From Mycobacterium sp. IS-1264 (GTDB lineage Bacteria > Actinomycetota > Actinomycetes > Mycobacteriales > Mycobacteriaceae), in contig NZ_MBES01000034.1 in the NCBI RefSeq assembly GCF_001954195.1, forward strand, positions 33,141 through 97,140: a stretch of DNA of 64,000 nt, given 5' to 3'. The stretch's first letter is position 1, and the number at the start of each line of letters is the position of its first letter. Both the position numbers and the translations under genes were made by a program. Positions 34,772-46,346 of this stretch are shown here, in pieces. The notes below the pieces were generated by a model. It worked only from the letters and a program-made list of their open reading frames with translations, searched no databases and was not told the DNA's origin.

Positions 34772-36058
34772 CCGCGCTTGGCCCGGCGACCGAAATCGGC
34801 GCCGACCTGTGCGACTCGGGACGCTCGACGTGCCCGTGGTGTCCTTGAGGGTGACCCTGAACTGCATCGTCCTGTACGGCCACCCCGTCGCGGTGTTCCA
34901 CTGCGACACCACCAGCCCGACGCCGCCCGGAACGTCCAGCCGTGAGCCCGGCAGAACATATCCGCCGTAGAGCTGGGCGACCTGATTGCCCGCGAGGTTT
35001 TGGGCGTCCCAGGTCGTCCCGACCACCGGCGTCTGGACCTCGGTTTCGTACAGATTGGCGGTCGGCGAGTCGATCGTGCGGTACCCCAACGCATATCCCG
35101 AGGACAGGAAGCCGCCCAGGATCCACGTGCCGGTATCGAGCCTGCGCAGCGTCAGCTCGCCCCACGTTTCGGCGGGCGGCGTGATGGGCGTCGGCGCCGT
35201 GTCCCATGCCCACCGGTTGTCGGCCCAGCCCCAGCCGGAGTATTTGGTCCTGTCGCCGATATCGCCCGGACGCACACGTCGCAGGATGACGCCCTTGTCT
35301 CGCTGGAACCCCGTGGAAACGACGTACACCCAGCCGTCGTCGGGGTTGTAGTCCCACGACCACAGCTGCGCGTAGCCGTCGTGCAGCGACGCGGGAAACC
35401 TTGCCCGGGCGCCCATCCGCCGCCAGCTGCCGCCGTTATCCGTGGAGGCCCAGATCCCGGTCCAGACCACGTTCCCGAAGCCGCGGTTGACGATGGCATG
35501 CAGGTACATCGTCTGCCCGACGACCAGCACGTCGGACGGAATCACGGTGCTGATCCCGCCCCGGTTCCACGGTTCGCCGTCGTGGACGTAGGACCACAGC
35601 TGCCGCGCATAGTTCGGGTCGGCGCCGCCCGCGTACTCATAGCGGATCTGGTTGTTGGCGTCCCCGCTGCCGACCATGGCGACCGGGGCGCGCCAGTCAC
35701 CCTGCCCAACGGTGCGGCCCGAGAAGGTATCTCCGAAGACCGATACCAGCTTGCCGTTGGGTGCCACCGCGCAGACACCCAGGTCGGTGCAGGTAACCCC
35801 CCATGTGTCGGTGATGCCCGGGCCGGTGATATCCCCAAGATAGCCCTCGACGGACGGCATGGGCACCGCCGCCGACCGGATTGATCGTGAGCTGCGTGCG
35901 GCGGGCGATTTCGTTGCGACACAGCCACTTTCGCGCCTCCACCTATATACCGTGGAGGCGCTGACGCCGCTGTCGGCCGCAACCGCGGAGACCTTCTCTC
36001 CCGAGCGGAGTCTCCGCAGAACCTGTTTGCGCAGCGCCGCCGAATCCGCCTCGTGCAT
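34769..36058 (-). CDS. Helix-turn-helix/DUF4185 fusion protein
   Basis: 429 residues. Residues about 8-45 are a transposase/resolvase-type helix-turn-helix (LRKQVLRRLRSGEKVSAVAA, then DSGVSASTVYRWRRES). From about residue 75 (EGYLGDITGPGITDTWGVTC) to 410 it is a DUF4185 domain, a beta-propeller-like fold with repeated aromatic strands, normally secreted (compare the paralogue at 41.6 kb which has a signal peptide). Here no signal peptide is present. ATG 36058 follows a strong GGAGGAG; an ATG at 36094 is less likely. The fusion of a DNA-binding segment to an exported-type domain is odd; either a cytosolic regulator or a chimera. Confidence 0.82.
35934..35960. repeat. Inverted repeat with AT-rich centre inside the HTH coding region
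   Basis: Perfect 9-base arms CGCCTCCAC and GTGGAGGCG around CTATATACC, within the recognition-helix codons (STVYRWRRE) of the fusion gene. The AT-rich core in a GC-rich gene and two AGG arginine codons are unusual. May be an operator for the protein itself or chance. Confidence 0.4.
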
Positions 36059-36347
36059 GGCTCCTCCGCTAGCGTCCCGGCCGAGTCGTCGCACCCCTCG
36101 GATTCGGCGACGACTCCCACCACGTCTTTACCCCCAACAATGCGGAGGACATGCGGCCGGGGCACGAGTAGCGGGCTACCTGTGTCGTCCTCGGCGCTCC
36201 GTTAACCGGCCTGCGCAACCGAACTCGGCGCGAGCCCTACTCGTCGGGATGACGTAGTTGGCCGAGAAATCAGGTGGTGCACTACGCGTGCCGTCCCTAG
36301 GTCTGGGCTCCTACGGTCGACGCACCACAGGAGATTTGGAGGTTGCA

Positions 36348-37202
36348 ATGACCACTTTGCAAGAGCCCAGCCGCGTCAAGGGCCGCGGAGAAGGCGACGC
36401 CCAGGCACAGGACTGGAGCCACGTTCGCGGTTTCGGCTGGCGCCCACAGCTCCCGGACGCCCGCGACATGGTGTACACGGCCAGGCTTAGGGACCTGCCG
36501 CCCGCCGAGTACGACCTACGTCCGTCGATGCCCGCGGTCTACGACCAGGGCCAGCTCGGATCGTGCACCGGAAATGCCATCGCCGCCGCAATGGAGTACG
36601 AGCGGGATCGGCAGGGCCTGTCCGATTTTGTCCCTTCGCGGCTGTTCATCTACTACAACGAACGTGCGCTCGAAGGCACCGTGTCCAGCGACTCGGGCGC
36701 CGTCATCAGGGACGGCATCAAGGTAGTGAACCGCGAGGGCGTTTGCCCGGAAACCTTGTGGCCGTACGACATCGGCGTGTTCACGGTGAAACCGCCGAAG
36801 CGTTGCTACGTCGCCGCGAAGAAGGACAAAGCGGTGCAATACGAGGCGATCCAGACACTGGGGGACCTCAAGGATGCGATCGCCTCGAATCTGCCCGTCG
36901 TTTTCGGGTTTACCGTGTACCAGAGCTTTGAATCGCAGCCCGTCGCTCGAACGGGTGTGGTTCCCATGCCCAAACGGGGTGAGGCCACGGTCGGCGGCCA
37001 TGCCGTAGTCGCCGTCGGCTACTCAGATCCCAAGAGCCACTTGATCGTTCGGAACTCGTGGGGACCGTCGTGGGGCGACCACGGCTACTTCTACCTGCCC
37101 TACGAGTATCTGACCGGTTCCAAGGCCAGCTCCGACAGCTCGCCCATCAACGGGGCGCACTTGGCGAGCGACTTCTGGGCCATCCAGATGGTTTCGTCGT
37201 AG
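36348..37202 (+). CDS. C1A papain-like cysteine protease, no signal peptide
   Basis: 284 residues. Papain-family catalytic residues are all present: oxyanion Gln with Cys73 in DQGQLGSCTGNAIA, His218 in VGGHAVVAVGY and Asn236 in VRNSWGPSWGDHGYFYLP. A short N-terminal region containing WRPQLPDARD precedes the core, with no prodomain of normal length and no signal or membrane segment, so it looks cytosolic. ATG 36348 has GGAGG upstream; the frame open back to 36258 lacks a ribosome site. Papain homologues of this type are patchy in mycobacteria, which suggests acquisition. Substrate unknown. Confidence 0.88.
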   Translation: MTTLQEPSRVKGRGEGDAQAQDWSHVRGFGWRPQLPDARDMVYTARLRDLPPAEYDLRPSMPAVYDQGQLGSCTGNAIAAAMEYERDRQGLSDFVPSRLFIYYNERALEGTVSSDSGAVIRDGIKVVNREGVCPETLWPYDIGVFTVKPPKRCYVAAKKDKAVQYEAIQTLGDLKDAIASNLPVVFGFTVYQSFESQPVARTGVVPMPKRGEATVGGHAVVAVGYSDPKSHLIVRNSWGPSWGDHGYFYLPYEYLTGSKASSDSSPINGAHLASDFWAIQMVSS

Positions 37203-37224
37203 CACCTCACCGCGCAACGCGCCG

Positions 37225-39177
37225 TTATGGCCGCCAGAGTTCGAGCCGCGGCACCCCCGGCGGGTCGAAGCCGAGAATCTGGCCGTAGAACGACAGACTC
37301 GACTCGAGCGTGTCGATGATCGTCTCGCGCTTGCGGAAGCCGTGCGACTCATCCTCGTAGGGCCGGTAGGCGTGCGGCAGGCCCTTGGCCATGAGTGCGT
37401 CGCGGAACCGCTCGGCCTGCGCCGGCGGGACGATCGGGTCGTCCAGGCCCTGCAGCAACAACACCGGACACGACAGCCCGGCGACGTTGTTCAGCGGTGC
37501 GCGCTGTTCGTAGAGTTCGCGCGCTTCGGGCAGGGGCCCGACCAAGCCGTCGATGTAGCGCGACTCGAAGTCGTGGGTCTCCTTGACGAACTCGATCAGT
37601 TCGGCGACGCCGAACAACGAGATGCCGCATGCGAACGCGTCGCTGGTGGTCAGGGCGGAGAGCACCGTCCAACCGCCGGCCGAGCCACCCTCGATGGCCA
37701 GGCGGGCGCCGTCGGCCACGCCGGCATCGGCCAGGCCGCGGACAGCCGCGACGGTGTCCTCGACGTCGACGATTCCCCACTGTCCGCGCAGTCGCTCGCG
37801 GTACTCGCGGCCGTAGCCGGTGGACCCGCCGTAGTTGACGTCGACGACCCCGATGCCCCGGCTGGTGTAGTACGCGTTGCTCAGCGAGAGCATTGGCTCG
37901 GTGTGGCCGGTTGGGCCGCCGTGCACGTGCGCGACGAACGGCGGCAGTTCGCCATCTGGCGCGGCGAAGTCCGGGTTGCGCGGCCGGTACACCACCGCGT
38001 GCACCTGGCGGCCGCCGACACCGGGGAAGGCCATTTGTTCGGCGTGCGGCAGGTACGCGGCGTCCGGAACGTCGTCGACGCTGAGCCGGATGTCGGCGAG
38101 CCGGCCGGACGCGAGCTCAAGCGTCCGGATCCCGGCTGGCGTGTGCGCGCCGGAACTGGTCAGCACCACCCGGCCGTCGCGGGCCGGCCCGAGAGAAACG
38201 CTGGTGTGGCCGCCGAGATCGATGTCGTCGTAGTTCCCGGTCTTGGGGTCGAGGTAGGCCAGCGTGGACGTCCCGAGGGTGCGCACGGTGAGCAGCCGCC
38301 CGTCCGGCAGAAGTGTGTACCAGCGTGTGCCGAGGGCCCACATCGGTCCGCCGAGATCGGCCTCGACCGCGCCGATCGGTTCCGGATCGCCGCCGTCGAC
38401 CGCGATCAGATAGGGGTTCCAGAACCCGCTGCGATCGCTGATCACGTACAGGGATGCGGCGTCGCACCACTCCGGCTGCAACACCGACTCAGTCGTCGAG
38501 CCGAGCAAGGTGCGCATCGCGCCGGCAACGCCACCCGGGTCGAGATCGGCCACCCGCAGTTCGGTGCCGTCCCAAGGCATCTGCGGGTGCTCCCACGCGA
38601 TCCACGCCAGCCGGGCACCGTCGGGCGAGATCCGCGGCGCGGCGAGGAAGTGTGAACCGGCGACCACCGAGCGGATCGCGTCGGCGTCCTTTGCGGCCGA
38701 CCCGTCGACCGGCACCGCCGCGATGTCGCGCTGGACCACGCCGTCGGCGTGCCGCTCGCGAACGCACCACACCTCGCCGTCGCGCAACAGTTGCAGTTCG
38801 GCATAGCGCCAGGCGGCGGGCTCCGGCGGTTGCGGAGTGAGCGGGACGGGCACACCGCCCGGTTCGTCGAGGCGGTACAGCCGTTGATCACCGAACTCGG
38901 CGAAGATCACCGCGCCGGCATCGGTGACCGTCCACGCACCCCCGCCGTACTCGTGCACGCGGGTGCGCGCGTTCCACGGCGCGGGCAACACGTCCTCGGC
39001 GCCGCCGTCGGCACCGATGCGGCGCACGGCATAACGACCCTTCTCCGCTGGACGCCCTTCCAGCCACCACACTTCGTTGTCGACGAACCGCCCGCCGGCC
39101 ACCGGATGCAATCCGCCGACCAGATCGGCGGCGTCGATGGGCGACGTCCAAGATCCGTAGGGAGCAGTCGTGGGCAT
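37225..39177 (-). CDS. S9 family prolyl oligopeptidase-like peptidase
   Basis: About 650 residues. N-terminal beta-propeller (repeated blades such as [26 protein letters not shown]) and C-terminal alpha/beta hydrolase: HVHGGPTGH, nucleophile Ser in [12 protein letters not shown], Asp in GLDDPIVPP and His in EDESHGFRK. Acylaminoacyl-peptidase-like; it would cleave short peptides in the cytoplasm. No signal peptide. ATG 39177 preferred (39186 and 39198 are alternatives); the frame upstream of that is antisense to ask and not coding. Divergent from ask. Confidence 0.9.
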   Translation of the reverse strand: MPTTAPYGSWTSPIDAADLVGGLHPVAGGRFVDNEVWWLEGRPAEKGRYAVRRIGADGGAEDVLPAPWNARTRVHEYGGGAWTVTDAGAVIFAEFGDQRLYRLDEPGGVPVPLTPQPPEPAAWRYAELQLLRDGEVWCVRERHADGVVQRDIAAVPVDGSAAKDADAIRSVVAGSHFLAAPRISPDGARLAWIAWEHPQMPWDGTELRVADLDPGGVAGAMRTLLGSTTESVLQPEWCDAASLYVISDRSGFWNPYLIAVDGGDPEPIGAVEADLGGPMWALGTRWYTLLPDGRLLTVRTLGTSTLAYLDPKTGNYDDIDLGGHTSVSLGPARDGRVVLTSSGAHTPAGIRTLELASGRLADIRLSVDDVPDAAYLPHAEQMAFPGVGGRQVHAVVYRPRNPDFAAPDGELPPFVAHVHGGPTGHTEPMLSLSNAYYTSRGIGVVDVNYGGSTGYGREYRERLRGQWGIVDVEDTVAAVRGLADAGVADGARLAIEGGSAGGWTVLSALTTSDAFACGISLFGVAELIEFVKETHDFESRYIDGLVGPLPEARELYEQRAPLNNVAGLSCPVLLLQGLDDPIVPPAQAERFRDALMAKGLPHAYRPYEDESHGFRKRETIIDTLESSLSFYGQILGFDPPGVPRLELWRP

Positions 39178-39186
39178 GGCGCCCAT

Positions 39187-39227
39187 CGTGCCGGACATCG
39201 CCGGGTAAATCAGGATGCGCCGGCACG
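39187..39227. promoter_or_regulatory. Inverted repeat in the ask/peptidase divergent region
   Basis: Arms CGTGCCGG (39187-39194) and CCGGCACG (39220-39227) with a 25-base spacer, just before a TATTCT that could be the -10 of ask. Possible operator or hairpin; no known factor recognised. Confidence 0.35.
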
Positions 39228-39285
39228 TATTCTGTTGTGGACTCAAAACACGTCTGTAGGGGCCGGAAGGGCAGGCAGAGAGACA

Positions 39286-41585
<2,300 letters not shown>

Positions 41586-41592
41586 TTCCCGG

Positions 41593-42723
41593 GTGAGTTC
41601 GGCCCGGGTCGCCCTGCTAAGCGTTTTGTGTTTGGTTGCGCCCCAGCCTGTTTGGCTTGCACACGCCGATCCGCCGGCGCCCGAGCCCGAGCCGGTGCTG
41701 CAGCCGCTGGCCCCGGGTCAGGTGCTGCGCATCGGTCCGACGGCCGGTACCGGCACCCCCACCCGCGACTACGGCATCGGCGCCACCGATCTGTGCGACT
41801 TCGTCGCGTTCCCCACTGAGCTGCTGCAGGTGTGCGGCGACAGCTTCGCGGGCCAGGGTGTCGGCTTCGGTGGCTGGTACTCGCCGGTTGCGCTGCATGT
41901 CGACACGGCGTCAGTGGACGATCCCGCAGGCGTCCGCTACACCGGCGTCACCGGAATCAACGCGCCGCTGCTGGCCGACCCGACGCCGCCGGGGGATTCG
42001 CAGCTGCCCGCCGGGGTGGTGGAGATCAACCGCCGCAACTACCTGATGGTGACCACGACCAAGGATCTGGAGCCGCAGAACTCCCGGCTGGTGGCGGCCG
42101 CACCGGCGCGCGCCGGATGGCAGACGGTCCCTGGCTCGCGGCGCGTCGCCTCGTACCAGGGCGGCTCACAGACGCAGATCAGCGGGTACTACGACCCGGT
42201 CCCCACCCCGGATTCGCCGAGCGGGTGGGTGTACATCGTCGCCAACAGCTTCACCCGCAGACAGCCGGTGGTGCTGTACCGGGCCACGCCGCAGACGTTC
42301 ACCGACCGGTCCCGGTGGCAGGGCTGGGCCGCGGGGCCGGACGGCGGGTGGAACAAGCCGCCGACACCGCTGTGGCCCGACCAGGTGGGCGAGATGTGCA
42401 TCAGGCAGATCGACGGCAAGGCGGTGCTGTCGTATTTCAACTCCGGTAACGGCAACATGGAGGTCCGGGTGGCCAACGACCCGACGTCGCTGGGCACCGC
42501 GCCGGTGACGACGGTGGTGCAGCACGACGAGTGGCCCGAGCCGGCGGAAAGCCTGCCGCCCCCGTATGACAACCGGCTCGCGCAACCGTATGGCGGATAT
42601 ATCTCGCCCGGTTCCACGCTCGATGAGCTTCGAATTTTCGTCAGCCAATGGGACACGCGAGCGCGGGTGAGCGCGCCGTACCGCGTGATTCAGTTCGCGG
42701 TGAACCCGTTCAAACCGGAGTGA
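41593..42723 (+). CDS. Secreted DUF4185 protein (Rv3707c-like)
   Basis: 376 residues from a GTG at 41593, seven bases after asd. Sec signal peptide about 1-25 (RVALLSVLCLVAPQPVWLAHA, shown in part) and then a DUF4185 domain with DYGIGATDLCDFVAFP, VCGDSFAGQGVG, SQTQISGYYDPVPT and FVSQWDTRARVSAPYRVIQF, the last closely like VVSQWNTATGWPYRTMQF of the HTH-fused paralogue at 34.8-36.1 kb. Propeller-like envelope protein of unknown function. Probably co-transcribed with ask-asd. Confidence 0.87.
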   Translation: MSSARVALLSVLCLVAPQPVWLAHADPPAPEPEPVLQPLAPGQVLRIGPTAGTGTPTRDYGIGATDLCDFVAFPTELLQVCGDSFAGQGVGFGGWYSPVALHVDTASVDDPAGVRYTGVTGINAPLLADPTPPGDSQLPAGVVEINRRNYLMVTTTKDLEPQNSRLVAAAPARAGWQTVPGSRRVASYQGGSQTQISGYYDPVPTPDSPSGWVYIVANSFTRRQPVVLYRATPQTFTDRSRWQGWAAGPDGGWNKPPTPLWPDQVGEMCIRQIDGKAVLSYFNSGNGNMEVRVANDPTSLGTAPVTTVVQHDEWPEPAESLPPPYDNRLAQPYGGYISPGSTLDELRIFVSQWDTRARVSAPYRVIQFAVNPFKPE

Positions 42724-42725
42724 GC

Positions 42726-43058
42726 TCAGAAGTTATTGCAGGTGTCGAAAGCCGTTTTAAGAATCGGTATCAACGGCTGATTGTCTGGGTTGCTCACCGT
42801 CAGCTGCGCCAACCGCTGGCGTTCAGCGGGCGCCGCGGCGAGGAACCGCCGCAAACCGGCCTGCATCTGCGGTGATGAGTTCAACATCGAGACATACTGT
42901 GGATCTTGCGCGTTCAACGCCGCGGCAACCTGCTGGTAATTGCAGGTGGTGTTGACGGCCGAACCCAGATCGGGATCTGCGGACGCGACCCCGGCGGTCA
43001 ACGAAAGTGCCAGGCTGCCAACCGCTATCCCCAGTCCGGTCAAAAACAGCTTGATCAT
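42726..43058 (-). CDS. Hemophore-like secreted haem-binding protein
   Basis: 110 residues. Signal peptide (IKLFLTGLGIAVGSLALSLT, cleavage near VASADPD), then a small helical domain with a Cys near each end (NTTCNYQQ, DTCNNF), NAQDPQYVSMLNSSP and LRRFLAAAPAERQRLAQLTV. This is the mycobacterial hemophore (Rv0203-like) pattern. Such proteins scavenge or carry haem in the envelope. No iron box seen upstream. Stop 3 bases from the convergent DUF4185 gene. Confidence 0.85.
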   Translation of the reverse strand: MIKLFLTGLGIAVGSLALSLTAGVASADPDLGSAVNTTCNYQQVAAALNAQDPQYVSMLNSSPQMQAGLRRFLAAAPAERQRLAQLTVSNPDNQPLIPILKTAFDTCNNF

Positions 43059-43176
43059 GTGGACTCCCTCCCTCCAACTGATCGCATCAACACTAATCGG
43101 CTCGCGTCATTGGGTGGCGGAAATCGTCGCTACATTGTCCTTGCTGTCATTCCGCCCGCCGGGTGAGCATCGATAC

Positions 43177-44148
43177 ATGGATAGAAGCCAGCGCGCCGCC
43201 GCCGTCCAGTTAGACGCCGTGCCCGCCGACGTCGACGCCAACCTCGCCGCCGTCGAGCGGCTCGTCGATGAGGCCGCCGCCGCCGGCGCAACCGTGATCG
43301 CACTGCCGGAGTTCTTCACCACCGGCATCGGCTTTCTGCCGGAACTCGCCGATGCCGCCCTGCCACCGGACGGCGAGGCCACCGAACTGCTGCTGGGCCT
43401 GGCCCGGCGCCATGGCGCGATGATCGGCGGGTCATTCTTGGCCAGGGACACCGACGGGCACGTACGCAACGCCTACGTGCTGGTCACCCCGGAAGGCGTA
43501 GCCGGTCGCCACGACAAGGACTTGCCCACCATGTGGGAGAACTCGTTTTACATCGGCGGCCACGACGACGGCATTATCTCGACCGGCGAGCTCACCGTAG
43601 GTGCCGCCGTGTGCTGGGAGCTCATGCGCACGCAGACGGTACACCGGCTCCGCGGGCGCATCGACCTGGCGATGACGGGGTCGGGCTGGTGGTCGGTTCC
43701 CCGCTGGCACCCGTCGGCCATGTTCCGCCGCATGGAAACCCGCAACGCGGCAACCGCGCAGCGAGCGGCCGAGTCCTTCGCCGGGTACGTCGGCGCGCCG
43801 GTGCTCCATGCGGCCCACGCCGGCGCACTGCGATCCCGGATGCCGTGGCTGCCAATCGATTACAGCGGCCGATTCGAAGGTGGAACCATGATCGTCGCCG
43901 CCGACGGTGCGGTGCTGGCTTCCCGCACCGCCGACGAGGGCGCGGGCGTCGTCGTCGCCGATGTCGTGATCGGCCGTCGCGCACCGAAAGCGCAACCGCC
44001 GAAAGGCTTTTGGCTGCATCGCCGGGGAGTCCTGCCGGCCATAACGTGGAACTACCAGCGGCTGCACGGCAGGCGCTACTACCGCCGTCATGTGGCGCAT
44101 AGGGGCGGTTTCCGCCATTCACCAGCAGAAACAGGGTTCGCCTCATAG
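43177..44148 (+). CDS. Carbon-nitrogen hydrolase (nitrilase superfamily)
   Basis: 323 residues from the ATG at 43177. Catalytic triad visible: Glu45 in IALPEFFTTG, Lys114 in GRHDKDLPTMWE and Cys146 in GAAVCWELMRT. The fold hydrolyses amides or nitriles, or transfers acyl groups. The C-terminal region (about 275-323) is basic (LHGRRYYRRHVAHRGG). No signal peptide. The frame upstream of 43177 lies in the region antisense to the hemophore gene and is rejected. Amide substrate unknown. Confidence 0.88.
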   Translation: MDRSQRAAAVQLDAVPADVDANLAAVERLVDEAAAAGATVIALPEFFTTGIGFLPELADAALPPDGEATELLLGLARRHGAMIGGSFLARDTDGHVRNAYVLVTPEGVAGRHDKDLPTMWENSFYIGGHDDGIISTGELTVGAAVCWELMRTQTVHRLRGRIDLAMTGSGWWSVPRWHPSAMFRRMETRNAATAQRAAESFAGYVGAPVLHAAHAGALRSRMPWLPIDYSGRFEGGTMIVAADGAVLASRTADEGAGVVVADVVIGRRAPKAQPPKGFWLHRRGVLPAITWNYQRLHGRRYYRRHVAHRGGFRHSPAETGFAS

Positions 44149-44205
44149 CTGCTACTTAACTAACGCATAGCCGCAACCACTGTTTACCCCCGCATCATGT
44201 GTCTC

Positions 44206-44580
44206 ATGAGTGAAACACCTGAAACCCCCACTGTGCGGAGTTCCACCGCAACTGCACCGGCGGCGGCCACAGAGCCGGCGCTCTACCGGACCCCCCGGGT
44301 CTTTATCGCGGCGGCCTGGGTCGCCATCGTCGCCGGGATCGTGTTCATCGTCTCGGTCATCTTCTTCACGGGGATGGCGCTGGGGCATCACGGCGGTCAT
44401 CACCACCATCACCACCACAAGCACCACGCGATGATGCACCGATTCGGCCCCGGCGGTCCGGGCGGCGGACCCGGCGCGAACGCTCCGGGTGCACCGGCAC
44501 CGGCACCGGGAGCCGTGACGCCCGGCGCTCCCGGCCCCAGCCAGGTTCCGTCATCGGTCGCTCCGTCGCGGACGCCGTAG
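44206..44580 (+). CDS. Histidine-rich single-pass membrane protein (copy 1)
   Basis: 124 residues. Pro/Ala/Thr-rich N terminus (MSETPETPTVRSSTATAP), one hydrophobic helix (FIAAAWVAIVAGIVFIVSVI), a histidine cluster HHGGHHHHHHHKHHAMMHRF, then a Gly/Pro-rich tail. Paralogue of the next gene and related to Rv3706c, a proline-rich conserved protein. The His run (13 in about 20 residues) could bind Zn, Ni or Cu at the membrane surface; function otherwise unknown. ATG 44206. Confidence 0.82.
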   Translation: MSETPETPTVRSSTATAPAAATEPALYRTPRVFIAAAWVAIVAGIVFIVSVIFFTGMALGHHGGHHHHHHHKHHAMMHRFGPGGPGGGPGANAPGAPAPAPGAVTPGAPGPSQVPSSVAPSRTP

Positions 44581-44653
44581 GGGAGAGTTCCACACCGTCC
44601 ACGTGCTCACGGGGTGATAGGAGGACCCCGGCGGGCCGCTAACTGAACACCAA

Positions 44654-44685
44654 GTAGCCCGGCGCTCGTTCGAGCGCCGGGCTAC
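44654..44685. terminator. Strong hairpin between the His-rich paralogues
   Basis: GTAGCCCGGCGCTCG and CGAGCGCCGGGCTAC form a 15-base perfect inverted repeat with TT at the centre (effective loop CGTTCG). It sits between the two paralogous genes and should end transcription of copy 1. No U tract. Confidence 0.82.
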
Positions 44686-44717
44686 CCGTCGTAACGGGCA
44701 GAGGGCAGGATCGAGGC

Positions 44718-45077
44718 ATGAGCGAAACACCTGAACCGTCAACTCAGCCGACGTCCGCCCCGGCGCCTCCGCCGCCACCCGCAAGGGTCAAGCCCCCCGC
44801 GCTGTATGTGGCCGCGGCGTGGGTGGTGATCGTCGCCGGGATCGTTTTCATCCTCGCCACCGTGTTTTTCGCCGGCGCGATGGTCGTCGGGTACCACCAT
44901 CACTGCCGTTACCACCACGGCATGATGTACGGCCCCGGAGGACCTGGCGGCCCCGGTGGCCCGCCGTGGGGCGGGCCGTGGGGATATGGCCCGGGTGCCT
45001 CGAGTGGTCCCGGCCAGTCGCCGACGACGAGTGCGCCGGCGCCGGCCCCGAACACGCAAGGTACTCCGCGGCCCTGA
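44718..45077 (+). CDS. Histidine-containing single-pass membrane protein (copy 2, Rv3706c-like)
   Basis: 119 residues. Same layout as copy 1: MSETPEPSTQPTSAP start, TM helix (LYVAAAWVVIVAGIVFILAT), a shorter His cluster (GYHHHCRYHHGMMYG), Gly/Pro repeats (GPGGPGGPGGPPWGG) and a Pro-rich tail. Identity in the first residues, the TM segment and the gene order shows tandem duplication. A Cys in the His cluster is specific to this copy. Function unknown. Confidence 0.85.
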   Translation: MSETPEPSTQPTSAPAPPPPPARVKPPALYVAAAWVVIVAGIVFILATVFFAGAMVVGYHHHCRYHHGMMYGPGGPGGPGGPPWGGPWGYGPGASSGPGQSPTTSAPAPAPNTQGTPRP

Positions 45078-45135
45078 TATCTGGGGTGCAACGACATTCG
45101 CCCGCCGGGCAACGGTGCTGGCATGATCGAGACCC

Positions 45136-45564
45136 ATGACCATTGAAGTCGTTTACACCACGGAATCCACGGCGACCGGCGGCGGCCGCGACGGCCACGT
45201 GAAGTCCGACGACGGGCGGATCGACCTGGAAACCCGGCCGCCGAAGGCGATGGGCGGCAGCGGCGAAGGCACCAATCCCGAGCAGTTGTTCGCCGCCGGG
45301 TATGCGGCCTGCTTCCTGGGCGCGCTGCGCCTGGTCGCCGGCAAATCAAAAGTCACGCTGGACGACGCCACCAGCGTGAGCGTCGAAATCGGCTTCGGTA
45401 AGGATTCCGCGGGCGGATTCGGGCTGACGGGCAAGATCGTCGGCCACCTGCCGGGTGTGGAACAAAGCGTCGCCGACGATTTGGTGGAGCAGGCGCATCA
45501 GGTATGCCCGTACTCCAAGGCCACCCGCGGCAACGTCGACGTCGACGTCTCCGCGAAGGTCTAG
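45136..45564 (+). CDS. ohr: Organic hydroperoxide resistance protein (Ohr/OsmC family)
   Basis: 142 residues. The two redox Cys are present: Cys59 in AAGYAACFLGALR and Cys124 in HQVCPYSKATRG, with the Ohr-type NPEQLFAAGYAACF context. A thiol peroxidase that reduces organic and fatty acid hydroperoxides, recycled by lipoylated proteins. No OhrR gene adjacent. ATG 45136. Confidence 0.94.
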   Translation: MTIEVVYTTESTATGGGRDGHVKSDDGRIDLETRPPKAMGGSGEGTNPEQLFAAGYAACFLGALRLVAGKSKVTLDDATSVSVEIGFGKDSAGGFGLTGKIVGHLPGVEQSVADDLVEQAHQVCPYSKATRGNVDVDVSAKV

Positions 45565-45584
45565 CCGGGCCATTGGATCGGAGA

Positions 45585-46232
45585 ATGCGGATCTGCGCCG
45601 CGGTCGCGACGATCGCCGTGACCGTGGGCGGCGCGTCGGCGATGCCCGTCGCGAGCGCCCACCCGTCGGAACCCGGGGTGGTCTCCTACGCGGTACTCGG
45701 CAAGGGGTCGGTCGGCAATATCGTCGGCGGGCCGATGGGCTGGGAATCGGTCTTCACCCAGCCGTTCCAGGGATATTGGGTCGACGTCGCGGAATGCAAC
45801 AACTGGGCCGACATCGGATTGCCCGAGGTCTACAACGACCCCGACCTGGCGTCGTTCAACGGGGCCACCACGCAGACGTCGGCCAACGACCAGACCCACT
45901 TGGTCCGGCAGGCGGTCGGGGTGTTCGCGACCAACGACGCCGCGTCCCGAGCTTTCCATCGCGTGGTTGATCGAACCGTCGGTTGCTCGGGACAGACCAC
46001 CGCCATGCATTTGGACAACGGCTCCACCCAGGTGTGGTCGTTCGACGGCGGGCCGGCGACCGGCACCGACGCCAACTGGACTAAGCAGGAAGCGGGCACC
46101 GATCGGCGTTGCTTCGATCAAACCCGGCTGCGCGAAAACGTGTTGCTGCAGGCGAAGGTCTGCCAATCTGGCAACGGCGGGCCCGCCGTCAACGTGCTGG
46201 CCGGAGCCATGCAGAACGCGCTGGGTCAGTAA
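45585..46232 (+). CDS. Secreted PknH-sensor-like protein (Rv3705c-like)
   Basis: 215 residues. Signal peptide RICAAVATIAVTVGGASAMP with cleavage near ASAHPSE, followed by a PknH_C-like domain with four conserved Cys (VAECNNW, TVGCSGQT, RRCFDQ, AKVCQSG), which in the kinase sensor form two disulfides. Soluble, extracytoplasmic, probably ligand-binding. Corresponds to Rv3705c by position directly before egtA. ATG 45585. Confidence 0.85.
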   Translation: MRICAAVATIAVTVGGASAMPVASAHPSEPGVVSYAVLGKGSVGNIVGGPMGWESVFTQPFQGYWVDVAECNNWADIGLPEVYNDPDLASFNGATTQTSANDQTHLVRQAVGVFATNDAASRAFHRVVDRTVGCSGQTTAMHLDNGSTQVWSFDGGPATGTDANWTKQEAGTDRRCFDQTRLRENVLLQAKVCQSGNGGPAVNVLAGAMQNALGQ

Positions 46233-46306
46233 ACGGGTCGGGAATATGTCGGAGCGATCTGGAAGATGAAGTGACGGTGGCTATCGTCCCGATAGCCGCG
46301 AACATG

Positions 46307-46332
46307 GCGCCCGGCGATCCGTGGCCGGGCGC
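46307..46332 (+). promoter_or_regulatory. Hairpin immediately before the egtA ribosome site
   Basis: Arms GCGCCCGG (46307-46314) and CCGGGCGC (46325-46332) with a 10-base loop, directly followed by the GGAGGGA Shine-Dalgarno and ATG 46347. A second smaller repeat, GGCTATC/GATAGCC, lies at 46279-46297. Could end the upstream transcript or modulate egtA translation. Confidence 0.5.
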
Positions 46333-46346
46333 GGAGGGATCGTGAT

